Source of the DNA: JBGTSJ01 sp041940305
GTDB taxonomy: Bacteria > Planctomycetota > Planctomycetia > Planctomycetales > Planctomycetaceae
DNA length: 64,000 nt
Direction of reading: 5' to 3'
Assembly (NCBI GenBank): GCA_041940305.1
Contig: JBGTSJ010000018.1
Coordinates: forward strand, 1 to 64,000
Below, one piece after another: positions 28,128 through 43,050 of this stretch. The position numbers and the translations under genes are program-made. Within the stretch, counting starts at the first letter, position 1. The number at the start of each line of letters is the position of its first letter. The notes under the pieces were generated by a model. That model saw only the letters and a program-made list of their open reading frames with translations. It did no database searches and was not told where the DNA came from.

Positions 28128-28399
28128 TCCGCTCACCACACCTACAGGCATACGTGGAGCGGTTCATCTCGTCGCTGGGGCGGGAATGCCTGGATCACTT
28201 CATTCTGTGCGGGGTGGACCATGTCAACTACCTGGCCAGGGAGTACGTGGATTACACCACGAGCGGCAGCGCCAAGCGAAAGGGAACCTGCGCTCATGGG
28301 CGCGGAGCCCCACTTGCGAGTGATTCCGCGTGCCGAGGAGCTTGGCTGTCGGGAGCGGCTGGGAGGATTACTCAAGTCGTACTCGCGCGCGGTGGCATG
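28128..28399 (+). pseudogene. rve-type transposase remnant, C-terminal part
   Basis: One frame gives SPHLQAYVERFISSLGRECL and then DHFILCGVDHVNYLAREYVD, the end of an rve catalytic core including its last Glu. A second frame from about 28319 gives RVIPRAEELGCRERLGGLLK and SYSRAVA before TGA at 28397-28399, the usual C-terminus of this family. The two are separated by a frameshift. Together with 25768-26130 it could be the second half of one disrupted transposase. Confidence 0.8.
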
Positions 28400-28669
28400 A
28401 GTCATCGCGGTGCTAACGAACGACCGAAATCCCGGTGAGCCCTCATTGTGGATCGAATCCGGGAACCGTACCGGTGATCAAGCTGGCCACATTCCGACGC
28501 CCCTCCGGGGCGAAGATCTCCGCCCCCTGCGAATGGAAGCACCACCATTTCCGAGTCGCACTCCTTTGCAGGCGGGAATGTCCCTCACGCTTGGTTGACT
28601 CCTCGCGTCAAGCGTATCATCAACGGCCCGGCTATTGAGCCGACGACTGAATTCCGACCTGATGCGGGA

Positions 28670-30061
28670 ATGACGCCCATGCTCCGAATCCAGGAGGGGG
28701 ACCGGTTAACTCGGCGCGACTGGCTGCACGTCGGCGCGACTGGATTGGGCGCACTGAGCTTGCCCGCCTTGGCCGCCGCCGCTCCCGCCGTTGCACCGCC
28801 GACCGGGACCTTTGGCAAAGCCCGATCGGTAATCGTGATCTTTCTGGGAGGCGGACCGCCTCAGCACGAGACGTGGGACCCGAAGCCGCACGCACCCGAG
28901 GAGATTCGTGGAGGATTCGGCACGATCAGTTCCCGCACGCCCGGGTTGTCGGTCGGAGAGTTGATGCCGCTTACCGCGGACCTTACGGACCGCATCGCAG
29001 TCCTGCGGGCGATGGTCACCAACGACAATGCGCATTCGTCGAGTGGCTATCACATGCTCACCGGCGTGCCGCACACGCCCCCCAACAGCGAGAATGCGGT
29101 CTCGCGCGCGCCGAATCTGGCTCCGCACTGGGGCGCAGCTCTTCGGTACGTCCGCCAGCATGACTGGCGCGGCATTCCGCCGGCGATCACCATTCCCCAC
29201 CGCATCGCCAACACGGGTGAAATCGTCTGGCCGGGGCAGACCGGCGGCGTTCTCGGTTCGCATTTTGATCCGTGGCTGCTGACGTGCGATCCATCACAGC
29301 CGGACTTTGATGTTCCCGACCTGACGCCCCCTCCCGAGATTCCGCCGCTCCGGCTGGAAAAGCGGCTGTCGTTGCTCGAGCAAGTGAACCGGCATCTCGA
29401 CACGGTCGTCGCTTCAACCGCAACTGAAGCCTTCGACCGCCAGTCGCAACAGGCCCTCGAGCTCCTCGCGACCTCTCCTGCGAGACGTGCGTTCGATCTC
29501 TCGGCGGAGAGCGACGCGATGCGGGACCGCTATGGTCGAACTCAGTGGGCCCAGAGCGTCCTGTTGGCGCGTCGTCTCGTCGAAGCCGGCGTCTCGCTCG
29601 TCCAGGTGAATTGGTGCCGAGTTCAGGGAGAGCCGAATGGGGGCAGTTGGGACACCCACGACCGACATAACGATCTGCTGAAGCGCTACCTGATGCCTTG
29701 GATGGATCGAGCCTATTCGGCATTGCTCACAGATCTCGAAGACCGTGGACTGCTTGACGAGACGCTCGTGCTGTGGGTGGGGGAGTTTGGACATACCCCG
29801 AAATTCAACGCTCAGGCCGGTCGCGACCATTGGGGACAATGCTTTTCGATTGCTCTGGCCGGCGGAGGTATTCGCGGCGGCGTCGTTCATGGAGCGTCTG
29901 ACGAGGTTGCGGCGTTTCCGCTCACCGGAAAAGTCGAACCCAGCGATCTGCACGCGACGGTGTTCCACTGCCTCGGGCATCGCCCCGACACTATGCTGGT
30001 CGACACCCAGGGGCGTCCGCATCCTCTCAGCTCCGGCCGGGTGATTGAAGAGATACTCTGA
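28670..30061 (+). CDS. DUF1501 family protein (sulfatase-like fold), Tat-exported
   Basis: About 463 residues from ATG 28670; frames from 28595 add an unlikely N-terminus. A twin-arginine signal (RLTRRDWLHVGATGLGALSL) is followed by the DUF1501 body: FLGGGPPQHETWDPKPHAPE, GYHMLTGVPH, QVNWCRVQGEPNGGSWDTH, and near the end WVGEFGHTPKFN with AGRDHWGQCFS. Members have an alkaline-phosphatase-like fold and in planctomycetes are usually paired with a PSCyt1/PSD1 protein. None is present here, so this copy is isolated between transposase fragments. Confidence 0.92.
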   Translation: MTPMLRIQEGDRLTRRDWLHVGATGLGALSLPALAAAAPAVAPPTGTFGKARSVIVIFLGGGPPQHETWDPKPHAPEEIRGGFGTISSRTPGLSVGELMPLTADLTDRIAVLRAMVTNDNAHSSSGYHMLTGVPHTPPNSENAVSRAPNLAPHWGAALRYVRQHDWRGIPPAITIPHRIANTGEIVWPGQTGGVLGSHFDPWLLTCDPSQPDFDVPDLTPPPEIPPLRLEKRLSLLEQVNRHLDTVVASTATEAFDRQSQQALELLATSPARRAFDLSAESDAMRDRYGRTQWAQSVLLARRLVEAGVSLVQVNWCRVQGEPNGGSWDTHDRHNDLLKRYLMPWMDRAYSALLTDLEDRGLLDETLVLWVGEFGHTPKFNAQAGRDHWGQCFSIALAGGGIRGGVVHGASDEVAAFPLTGKVEPSDLHATVFHCLGHRPDTMLVDTQGRPHPLSSGRVIEEIL

Positions 30062-30192
30062 TGGCGCTGAAGAACAGACCGCCCGGTGCGCAAGGGCCAC
30101 CGCCAGAGGCAGTCGAGGTGCAACTCGGCGAGATCGTCTGCCAGGAGCGGCTCGGCGGGCAGCTCAAGTACTACGAGCGACGGGCGGCTTGA
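30061..30192 (+). pseudogene. rve-type transposase C-terminal scrap
   Basis: A frame starting on the last base of the DUF1501 stop codon encodes 43 residues ending VQLGEIVCQERLGGQLKYYE-RRAA before TGA. This is the C-terminus of the same transposase family as at 28128-28399 (there CRERLGGLLKSYSRAVA) but a different copy. Its ATG at 30061 is fortuitous, not a gene start. Confidence 0.7.
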
Positions 30193-30475
30193 GAGCCGAT
30201 CACAACCAGCTTCGCACTACTTTGTCGATCGCGTTACGCGCATCGCCTCGTCCAGTGCTGGCCGTCCCATCCATCATTGCTCGAATCTCCACCGCTTCTT
30301 TTCGTGACAACGTTTTTGACCAGCGCAGGCAAGTTTTTGAAGAAAGCAGCCGTTCAGGTGACAGATGTCAGTTGACGGTTTGATTGACGTGAAACGAAAC
30401 TGAGGTAGCGCTCAACTCTTTTTTGGAGGTCCACCTTCCCCGTCAGTCGCATTCATTCAGGCGCGGGCTGGTAAC

Positions 30476-32119
30476 ATGGCAACGGTGATCGTCCTCGCCC
30501 CACCGGCCGCAGGTCAGCGGTGCAACGTGGCCGCCAGTGGAAACACAGTTCTGGGTCGCGACGCGACCTGCGATATTGTTTTACGCAAGTCGACGCTCTC
30601 GCGATTTCACGCCCAGATTGTCGTCTCGCGCGGCCGCTACTACCTCGAAGATCTCAACAGCACGAATGGAACGACGCTGAATGGACGACCCGTCCATAAG
30701 CGAAAGCGCCTGCAGGACGGGGATCGAATCGGGCTGTGCAATATTCCGCTGGCGTTTTACCTGTCTGACGACGTTGAAGTCGACGAGACACCGACCGACT
30801 GCACGGACCCGGCTCCTGAGGCCGACCCCTCGCCGACGGAGCCCGAGGTTTCGCGGCTGGCTATCGGCCCCGGCCCGTCCGCGCTCAAGGAGCGGCTTGA
30901 CACCTTCATCGAGATCACGCGCAACCTTGGCGGTACGCTGAATGCAGAGGAGGTCCTGCCGCGCATACTTGACCTACTCTTTCGCATGTTCCCGCAGTGC
31001 ATGTTGGGAGAGATACTGTTCTGTAATGACTCCGGTGCGCTGATCCCCGTTGCCATTAAGCGGGGGCGAGACGGAGACAGTACGGATCTTACAGGCGAAC
31101 TGCATCATGAGCCGCTGATGCAAAAGGTCTACAGAACCGGTCGTGGAGCAATCAAGCGCCACGACTACGGGCCACCTGAGTCCGCACTGGAGGATCTGTT
31201 CGAGTCGACAATCTGTGTCCCGATTCTGGGGCCGGGCGACGGCGTTCTGGGCGTCGTTCTGCTCACAACCTACGATGCGGCTCACGAGTTCCGTGAAGAC
31301 GATAAGGAACTGGCCGCCATTGTGGGAATCATGGCGGGTCAGGCCATCGGATACTGCCGAGCCCACCGCATCGTCGTCGAGCACGGCGAGACGGAGCGAC
31401 AGCTCGCCACCGCTCGCACGATTCAACTCGGCATGCTGCCGGATTCGATCCCGGAGGTTCCCGGGTACGAGTTTGCGAACTACTATTCCGCCGCGCAACT
31501 GGTTGGAGGGGACTACTACTTCTATGAATGGTTGCCCGATCGGCGGCTGATTCTCGGCATCGCGGATGCGTCTGGGAAGGGGCTGCCCGCAGCAATGCAC
31601 GTGGTCCGGTTTGCGGGGGAAGTTCGCCTGCGGTTTGCGACTTGTGAAACGCTCAAGCAGGCGATGGGAGAATTGAGCCGATTCGTGGACCGCTTCCGCG
31701 ATGCGACGTTTATCACATGCTGCGTGTGCGTGCTCGATTCCGAGTCGCATACGATCCATGTCGTCAATGCCGGACATCCCCATCCGCTGCGACGTCGAGG
31801 CGACGGCGGCACCATTGATTGCCTGGTTGCGCCGAAAGGAGGATTGCCGTTGGGCATCCTGCCGGAGGCGGAGTATCACCCCGCAACCTTCGAAGTCTGT
31901 CCGGGCGACCAGATTATTCTGTACACGGATGGTGTCACCGAGGCCATGAACGACCAGCAGGACCTGTATCGCGAAGTGCGTCTGCAGCAGTGCCTGACGT
32001 CAGTCCAGGCGCCACTGCGGCACGTTATCAACTCCGTTGTCGAAGACGTGGAGACATTCCGGGACGGCCGCGAGCCGAGCGACGACGTCTGCATCGTGGC
32101 CTTCGAGCGACTCGCCTAG
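30476..32119 (+). CDS. FHA-GAF-SpoIIE (PP2C-type) phosphatase
   Basis: 547 residues, cytoplasmic. An FHA domain (residues 1-100: LGRDATCDIVLRKSTLSRFH, LNSTNGTTLNG) would bind phosphothreonine peptides. A GAF domain (about 145-300) follows, and then a SpoIIE/RsbU-type phosphatase (about 310-545) with LVGGDYYFYEWLPDRR, GIADASGKGLPAAM and LYTDGVTEAMNDQ, where the metal-binding aspartates are present. Such proteins dephosphorylate anti-sigma antagonists or other phosphoproteins. It lies just upstream of a hybrid histidine kinase, and two Ser/Thr kinases lie in the same region whose products could supply FHA ligands (inference). Confidence 0.92.
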   Translation: MATVIVLAPPAAGQRCNVAASGNTVLGRDATCDIVLRKSTLSRFHAQIVVSRGRYYLEDLNSTNGTTLNGRPVHKRKRLQDGDRIGLCNIPLAFYLSDDVEVDETPTDCTDPAPEADPSPTEPEVSRLAIGPGPSALKERLDTFIEITRNLGGTLNAEEVLPRILDLLFRMFPQCMLGEILFCNDSGALIPVAIKRGRDGDSTDLTGELHHEPLMQKVYRTGRGAIKRHDYGPPESALEDLFESTICVPILGPGDGVLGVVLLTTYDAAHEFREDDKELAAIVGIMAGQAIGYCRAHRIVVEHGETERQLATARTIQLGMLPDSIPEVPGYEFANYYSAAQLVGGDYYFYEWLPDRRLILGIADASGKGLPAAMHVVRFAGEVRLRFATCETLKQAMGELSRFVDRFRDATFITCCVCVLDSESHTIHVVNAGHPHPLRRRGDGGTIDCLVAPKGGLPLGILPEAEYHPATFEVCPGDQIILYTDGVTEAMNDQQDLYREVRLQQCLTSVQAPLRHVINSVVEDVETFRDGREPSDDVCIVAFERLA

Positions 32120-32203
32120 CGTGATCGTCCGCGAGGCGGAGGCGTGCGTCCGCGGTCCGTCGCCTTCGGTTCGGCACGGAGTGGTTCAGAGAGAGGCGGT
32201 CTG

Positions 32204-35146
32204 ATGAGCCAATCGCCGCGACATGCGGGACAGCGGCCGGGTCTGGCCGGGGCGCTGACCGTCGTCATCGCCATCAGCTTCGCCGTCCATCTGCTGGGGC
32301 TGTGGCTGGGGCTGACGGTGCTGCAAAGCTGGCGCTGGGAGAACCACCCAGTGCATGCTGCGGTCGAGACGTCCGGAGCGATCATCGCTTTGCTGGTGGC
32401 ATATCTGCTGGTGTACCTGGAAGGGCGGCGGGAGGGGACGAGCTACAACACCTGGATTGCCGGTGCGCTGATCGGCATGGGAGTGCTCGACGGGCTACAT
32501 GCGATCCAGTCGGCGGGCAAGACATTCGTGTGGCTGCACAGTGCGGCGACATTCGTGGGGGGAGCCCTGTTTGCGCTGGTGTGGCTTCCCGCGGCCTGGG
32601 AGATCCGTGTTCGCCGGTGGTGGCATTGGTTCGTCCTGATCGCGGTCTTCTGGTTCGGCGCGGCGTCGGCCGGCTGGCCGGACCTGATCCCTGCGATGGT
32701 CGTTGCCGGAGAGTTCACGTTTCTGGCCAAGGCATTGAACGTGGGGGGGGGCGTGCTGCTGTGGCTGGCGGCCACGCGGCTGATCATCACGTGGCGCCGA
32801 TCCAGGAACACGGATGACCTGCTGTTCTGCCTGCACTGCGGCCTGTTCGGCTCGGCGGCGGTGATGTTCGAGCAGTCGGCCCTGTGGGACTTTCCGTGGT
32901 GGACGTGGCATCTGCTGCGGCTGATGGCGTATGGAGTCGCGCTGTGGTTCGTCGTGCGGACCGACCGCAGCGCGCTGGCCCGACTGCATGAAGCCTCGGC
33001 GGAGCTGCAGGATCTCAACGCGAGCCTCGAGCGCCGGATCAGCGAGCGGACCCACGACCTGCAGGTCCGGAATACGGAACTGGAGCGGACCCAGGCGGAA
33101 CTGCTTGCGGCGCGGGTCCGGGCGGAATCGGCGGATCGCGCCAAGAGCGAGTTTCTGGCGAACATGAGCCACGAGATCCGCACGCCGATGAACGGAGTGA
33201 TCGGCATGTCGGAGCTGCTGGCCGACACTCCGCTGAAAGACGATCAGCGCGAGTATCTCAGCCTCATCCGCCAATCGGCGGATTCGCTGCTGAACCTGCT
33301 CAACGACATTCTGGACTTCTCGAAGATCGAGGCGGGGCGACTGGAACTCGAAGAAACGGAGTTCGAACTGCGTGAGACGGTGGGTAAGGCGATCCGGCTG
33401 CTGACGTGGCGGGCGGCCGACAAGGGCCTGGAACTTGCCTGCCGCGTCGATCCGGACGTTCCCGACCGCCTGATCGGCGACCCCGGGCGGATCCGGCAGA
33501 TTATCGTGAATCTCGTCGGCAATGCGATCAAGTTCACCGACGAGGGAGAAGTGCTGGTGAACATTGAGGCTCCGGCTCGAGAGAACGGCGCATTGACTCT
33601 GCATGCCACCGTCCAAGACACCGGCATCGGCATTCCTCCCGAGAAGCAGGAGCGGCTGTTCAAGGCGTTCAGCCAGGCCGACTCGTCCACGACGCGGCGG
33701 TATGGCGGGACCGGGCTGGGTCTGGCCATCTCCTCCCGCCTGGCGGAACTGATGCAGGGGCGGATGTGGGTCGAAAGCGAGGTGGGGAACGGATCCCGTT
33801 TTCAATTTGACGTCAGGCTGCGGGTCGCCGGCAGCCAGGCCCCGATGCGGCCCGCCGACCTCACCGGGCTGCAAGGGCTTCCGGTACTGATCGTCGATGA
33901 CAATGCCACGAATCGTCGCATTCTGCAGGAGGTCGTCCGCAGCTGGCGCATGGAACCGATTGTCGCGGAGAGCGGACAGGAGGGGCTCGAGGCGCTCCGC
34001 AGTGCGCGCGATCGAGGGCGGCCGGTCCAGCTCATTCTTTCCGACTACCACATGCCGGGCATGGACGGACTCGCGTTCGCCGGCGCTGTGCGGCAACTGC
34101 ATCCGGATCAGGCGTGTCCCCTGCTGATCCTGTCCTCGACAATCACAGGACTGACCCCGGAGCGACTGGAGGAAGTCAAAGTCCAGCGGTTTCTGACCAA
34201 GCCGGTGCTGGCTTCGGAGCTGCTCGACGCCGTGCTGATCGAACTGGGGGGGACCGACCCTGGCCCCGAAGTCTCTACCGGTACGCGGTTTCCACCGCTC
34301 CCGCCCCGACGGATCCTGCTCGTCGAGGACAGTCCCGTGAACCAGAAGGTCGCCCTTGGTTTTCTGGAGCGCTGGGGGCACCGCATGACCGTCGCGGAAG
34401 ATGGAGAGCAGGCCGTCTCGCTGTTCCGCGCGGAACGCTTTGATCTGGTGCTCATGGACATCCAGATGCCGAAGTTGAACGGTTACGAAGCCACGACACA
34501 TATCCGCGCCTGGGAGAAGTCGTCGGGACGCGGGTCGACTCCGATCGTGGCGATGACAGCCGAGGCGATGCGCGGCGAGCGGGAGAGGTGCCTTGCCGTC
34601 GGCATGGACGATCACATCTCCAAGCCGATCGACCCGCAGGCGCTCTACCGCGTTGTTGCGGAGCGATCGGCCGCGGCCGCTGCAGGTACCGAGGGTGACT
34701 CAACGCCGGCAATGCCGACGCCGGTCCGCGAACGGAGTGCGATCCCCGAATCGCAATCCCCTCCTGGTGACGCGAGGATGCGAGGGTCGGTGTGCGTCGA
34801 CTGGATGGCGGCACTCAGGCGTGTCGGCGGGGATCGCGCACTGCTGGCGAGTCTCGTCGAGGCGACGCTGGAGGAACTGCCAGAGCGCTGTCGGGATCTG
34901 CTGCAAGCCGTGAAGTCGGGAGATGCGGACCTGCTGCGGCGCAGCGCCCACTCGATCAAGAACGCGGCGGGATACTTTGACGCGCGCGGGCCCGTCGACC
35001 TGGCGCTGGATGTGGAGAGACGATCCGAGCGCGAGCCGGCAGAAGGGCTCGCTCAACCGTCCGCGGAGCTAGTCTCGCTGGTTGACGAACTGACGGCCTC
35101 GATCAAGGAGACCTGCGGTGAGGTGGATTGCCACCTGCCAGAGTGA
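32204..35146 (+). CDS. Hybrid sensor histidine kinase with two receivers and HPt
   Basis: From ATG 32204 (ribosome site GAGAGAGGCGG) the protein has 980 residues. The N-terminus has about seven membrane helices (residues 12-265) resembling a MASE-type sensor. It is followed by a short coiled coil, HisKA with His323 (MSHEIRTPMNG), HATPase (NLVGNAIKFTD, DTGIGIPPEKQ, YGGTGLGLAIS), receiver 1 with Asp614 (LSDYHMPGMDG), receiver 2 with Asp752 (LVLMDIQMPKLNG), and a C-terminal HPt domain with His916 (SAHSIKNAAGYF). All phosphorelay residues are present, so a full intramolecular relay is expected. No separate output regulator lies next to it; the final target is unknown. It starts 84 bases after the phosphatase gene. 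Confidence 0.94.
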   Translation: MSQSPRHAGQRPGLAGALTVVIAISFAVHLLGLWLGLTVLQSWRWENHPVHAAVETSGAIIALLVAYLLVYLEGRREGTSYNTWIAGALIGMGVLDGLHAIQSAGKTFVWLHSAATFVGGALFALVWLPAAWEIRVRRWWHWFVLIAVFWFGAASAGWPDLIPAMVVAGEFTFLAKALNVGGGVLLWLAATRLIITWRRSRNTDDLLFCLHCGLFGSAAVMFEQSALWDFPWWTWHLLRLMAYGVALWFVVRTDRSALARLHEASAELQDLNASLERRISERTHDLQVRNTELERTQAELLAARVRAESADRAKSEFLANMSHEIRTPMNGVIGMSELLADTPLKDDQREYLSLIRQSADSLLNLLNDILDFSKIEAGRLELEETEFELRETVGKAIRLLTWRAADKGLELACRVDPDVPDRLIGDPGRIRQIIVNLVGNAIKFTDEGEVLVNIEAPARENGALTLHATVQDTGIGIPPEKQERLFKAFSQADSSTTRRYGGTGLGLAISSRLAELMQGRMWVESEVGNGSRFQFDVRLRVAGSQAPMRPADLTGLQGLPVLIVDDNATNRRILQEVVRSWRMEPIVAESGQEGLEALRSARDRGRPVQLILSDYHMPGMDGLAFAGAVRQLHPDQACPLLILSSTITGLTPERLEEVKVQRFLTKPVLASELLDAVLIELGGTDPGPEVSTGTRFPPLPPRRILLVEDSPVNQKVALGFLERWGHRMTVAEDGEQAVSLFRAERFDLVLMDIQMPKLNGYEATTHIRAWEKSSGRGSTPIVAMTAEAMRGERERCLAVGMDDHISKPIDPQALYRVVAERSAAAAAGTEGDSTPAMPTPVRERSAIPESQSPPGDARMRGSVCVDWMAALRRVGGDRALLASLVEATLEELPERCRDLLQAVKSGDADLLRRSAHSIKNAAGYFDARGPVDLALDVERRSEREPAEGLAQPSAELVSLVDELTASIKETCGEVDCHLPE

Positions 35147-35189
35147 CGGGATGGGTGGCCGTGCGCTGCGAGCACGCCCCAAATGTCCG

Positions 35190-35501
35190 ATGCGAGATGC
35201 GGGCAAGGTCCCGCGAATCTCCCGGCTGATGGCGCTGGCGATTCGGTTCGAGCGGCTGATTCGCGACGGCGTGGTAGCGGATCAGTCAGAGCTTGCGAAG
35301 CTGGCCCACGTCACGCAGCCGCGGATGACGCAAATCATGAACCTGATTCATCTGGCGCCCGATATCCAAGAGGCACTGCTGTTCCTGCCCCGGGTCGTCG
35401 AGGGAAAGGATGCAATCGTCGAGAAGATGCTGCGGCTGATCGTGGCAGAGGTGGATTGGGGGAGGCAGCGGGAGATGTGGGCCCAAGTTAGCGTCCACTG
35501 A
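35190..35501 (+). CDS. Small helix-turn-helix protein of recombinase-associated type
   Basis: From ATG 35190, 103 residues. The centre (ALAIRFERLIRDGVVADQSE, LAKLAHVTQPRMTQIMNLIH, LAPDIQEALLFLP) is a helix-turn-helix reminiscent of ParB/KorB-type DNA binding. I know the same short protein from positions directly behind large serine recombinases in mobile elements; no recombinase is visible here. An upstream frame start at 35118 overlaps the histidine kinase end and looks spurious. Intact frame, probably an orphan of a lost element. Confidence 0.6.
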   Translation: MRDAGKVPRISRLMALAIRFERLIRDGVVADQSELAKLAHVTQPRMTQIMNLIHLAPDIQEALLFLPRVVEGKDAIVEKMLRLIVAEVDWGRQREMWAQVSVH

Positions 35502-35669
35502 CCCTCTGCGAGACTTCCCTACAGCACGAATCCCCAATTCTTCGATCGCTTGAAGTTCAAGCCACGCCCGGGTGTACTGCACATCTGATGGTTAGGCATG
35601 GTCTGGATCGATCATGCCTAAACTCTCACCGTCGGGCCTTCCAAGCACGGTGACACGATGTCCGGGCTG

Positions 35670-35835
35670 CATCCTCTCGCACGACAGTGGGCCATACTCG
35701 CACGCTCGCCGCGCGCCGGTTCGTTGCCACCGTCCGCGGACTTGCAGACGAATACCACATCTCCCAAAAAACATCCGCCGGGACCTCATCCTCCTCAAAG
35801 GTCTCGGCGTCCCCATCGCTCCGACCGCAGGCGCC
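35670..35835 (+). pseudogene. Degraded WYL/DeoR-type regulator HTH
   Basis: Three short frames put together give a winged helix typical of WYL-domain regulators: LARQWAIL (about 35672), then ARRFVATVRGLADEYHISQK (about 35705-35768), then NIRRDLILLKGLGVPI (up to about 35822). The second shift falls on a run of six A's (35765-35771). No WYL ligand domain remains. The surrounding 500 bases before the sigma factor contain nothing else that I can support. Confidence 0.5.
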
Positions 35836-36130
35836 CACGAACGCCAGCAGGCATCGAGCACAAGGTTCTCGCCAGCTGCGCTTAAACCGTCTTCCCTCAG
35901 GGAGACAAGCGCGAGGTCGGCCAGCGGTGTGAGGTCGAGTCGGGACATCGTGGAAATGGGCTTCGCCGCACCAGCCGCTACAATTCGGTTGCCACCGTAA
36001 CTCCCTGTGAGATAATCGGTTGTCGAGCCTCCCGCCGTGGCCGACCGAAAATCTCAGACGCCCCGGCGGATTCTCACACTCACTTCGCCTCCGATCCGGG
36101 CTTGTTCTTTCGACGGGAGTCCATCCGATT

Positions 36131-36712
36131 GTGAACGAGGCCGACGCAATCAGTGCCGACCTCCTCCGCCGCGCCCGTCACGGGGACGCCGCCGCACTCG
36201 GAGAGCTCCTCAACGGACATCGCGACTATCTTCGTAGGCTGGCGCTCGGCCAGCTCGATTCACGCCTCAACGCCCGGCTCGATGCCTCCGATCTCGTCCA
36301 GCAGACCTGCCTGTCGGTCCACAAGCGCATCGCCGAATTCAGCGGCGACGATGTCCCTCAGTTCCTCGCCTGGCTCCGGCAGGTCCACGAGCACAATATC
36401 CAGAACGCCATTCGAGACCAGTTGCATGTCCACAAACGCGACGCCTCGCGCGAGGAGCCGATCGGCCCGCGAGAGCCGGCACTGCCGCAACCGACTCCCA
36501 GCCAGCTCGCCGCCCGCGACGAAGAATCGGCCCGGCTCGCCCACGCGATTGCGCAGCTTCCCACCGATCAGCAACAGGCCCTGCGGTTGCGATATCTCGA
36601 AGGACGCACCCTGGAGGACGTCAGCCGTGAACTCGGCATCACCAGAGACGCCCTGGTCTGGCTCATGAAGCAAGGCATGAAGGAAGTCCGGCGAATCCTC
36701 GGACCCGAATAG
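36131..36712 (+). CDS. ECF-type RNA polymerase sigma factor
   Basis: About 193 residues from GTG 36131; an open frame extends to 36020 but that extension looks non-coding. Region 2 (ADLLRRARHGDAAALGELLN, LDASDLVQQTCLSVHKRIAE) and region 4 (LAHAIAQLPTDQQQALRLRY, LEDVSRELGITRDALVWLMK) are clear. The family is the planctomycete type of ECF factor usually encoded beside Ser/Thr kinases. Here the kinase begins 45 bases downstream, so kinase control of the sigma factor, instead of a classical anti-sigma factor, is the likely arrangement. Confidence 0.92.
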   Translation: MNEADAISADLLRRARHGDAAALGELLNGHRDYLRRLALGQLDSRLNARLDASDLVQQTCLSVHKRIAEFSGDDVPQFLAWLRQVHEHNIQNAIRDQLHVHKRDASREEPIGPREPALPQPTPSQLAARDEESARLAHAIAQLPTDQQQALRLRYLEGRTLEDVSRELGITRDALVWLMKQGMKEVRRILGPE

Positions 36713-36757
36713 CCGAAGCCGGTAATTCGGGCTGAACAGCACGACAGCGGGCACACC

Positions 36758-42976
<6,219 letters not shown>

Positions 42977-43050
42977 CAATCGGAGCCGAGTGTATATTGA
43001 TCGCTACAGCGAACTCCCGGCTCTTCCCATTCCAGATTCTCCATGCCCCT

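Noticed and set aside
30061..30192. Possible small gene translationally coupled to the DUF1501 gene
   Set aside because: The encoded residues are the C-terminus of an rve-type transposase, so the overlapping ATG is accidental.
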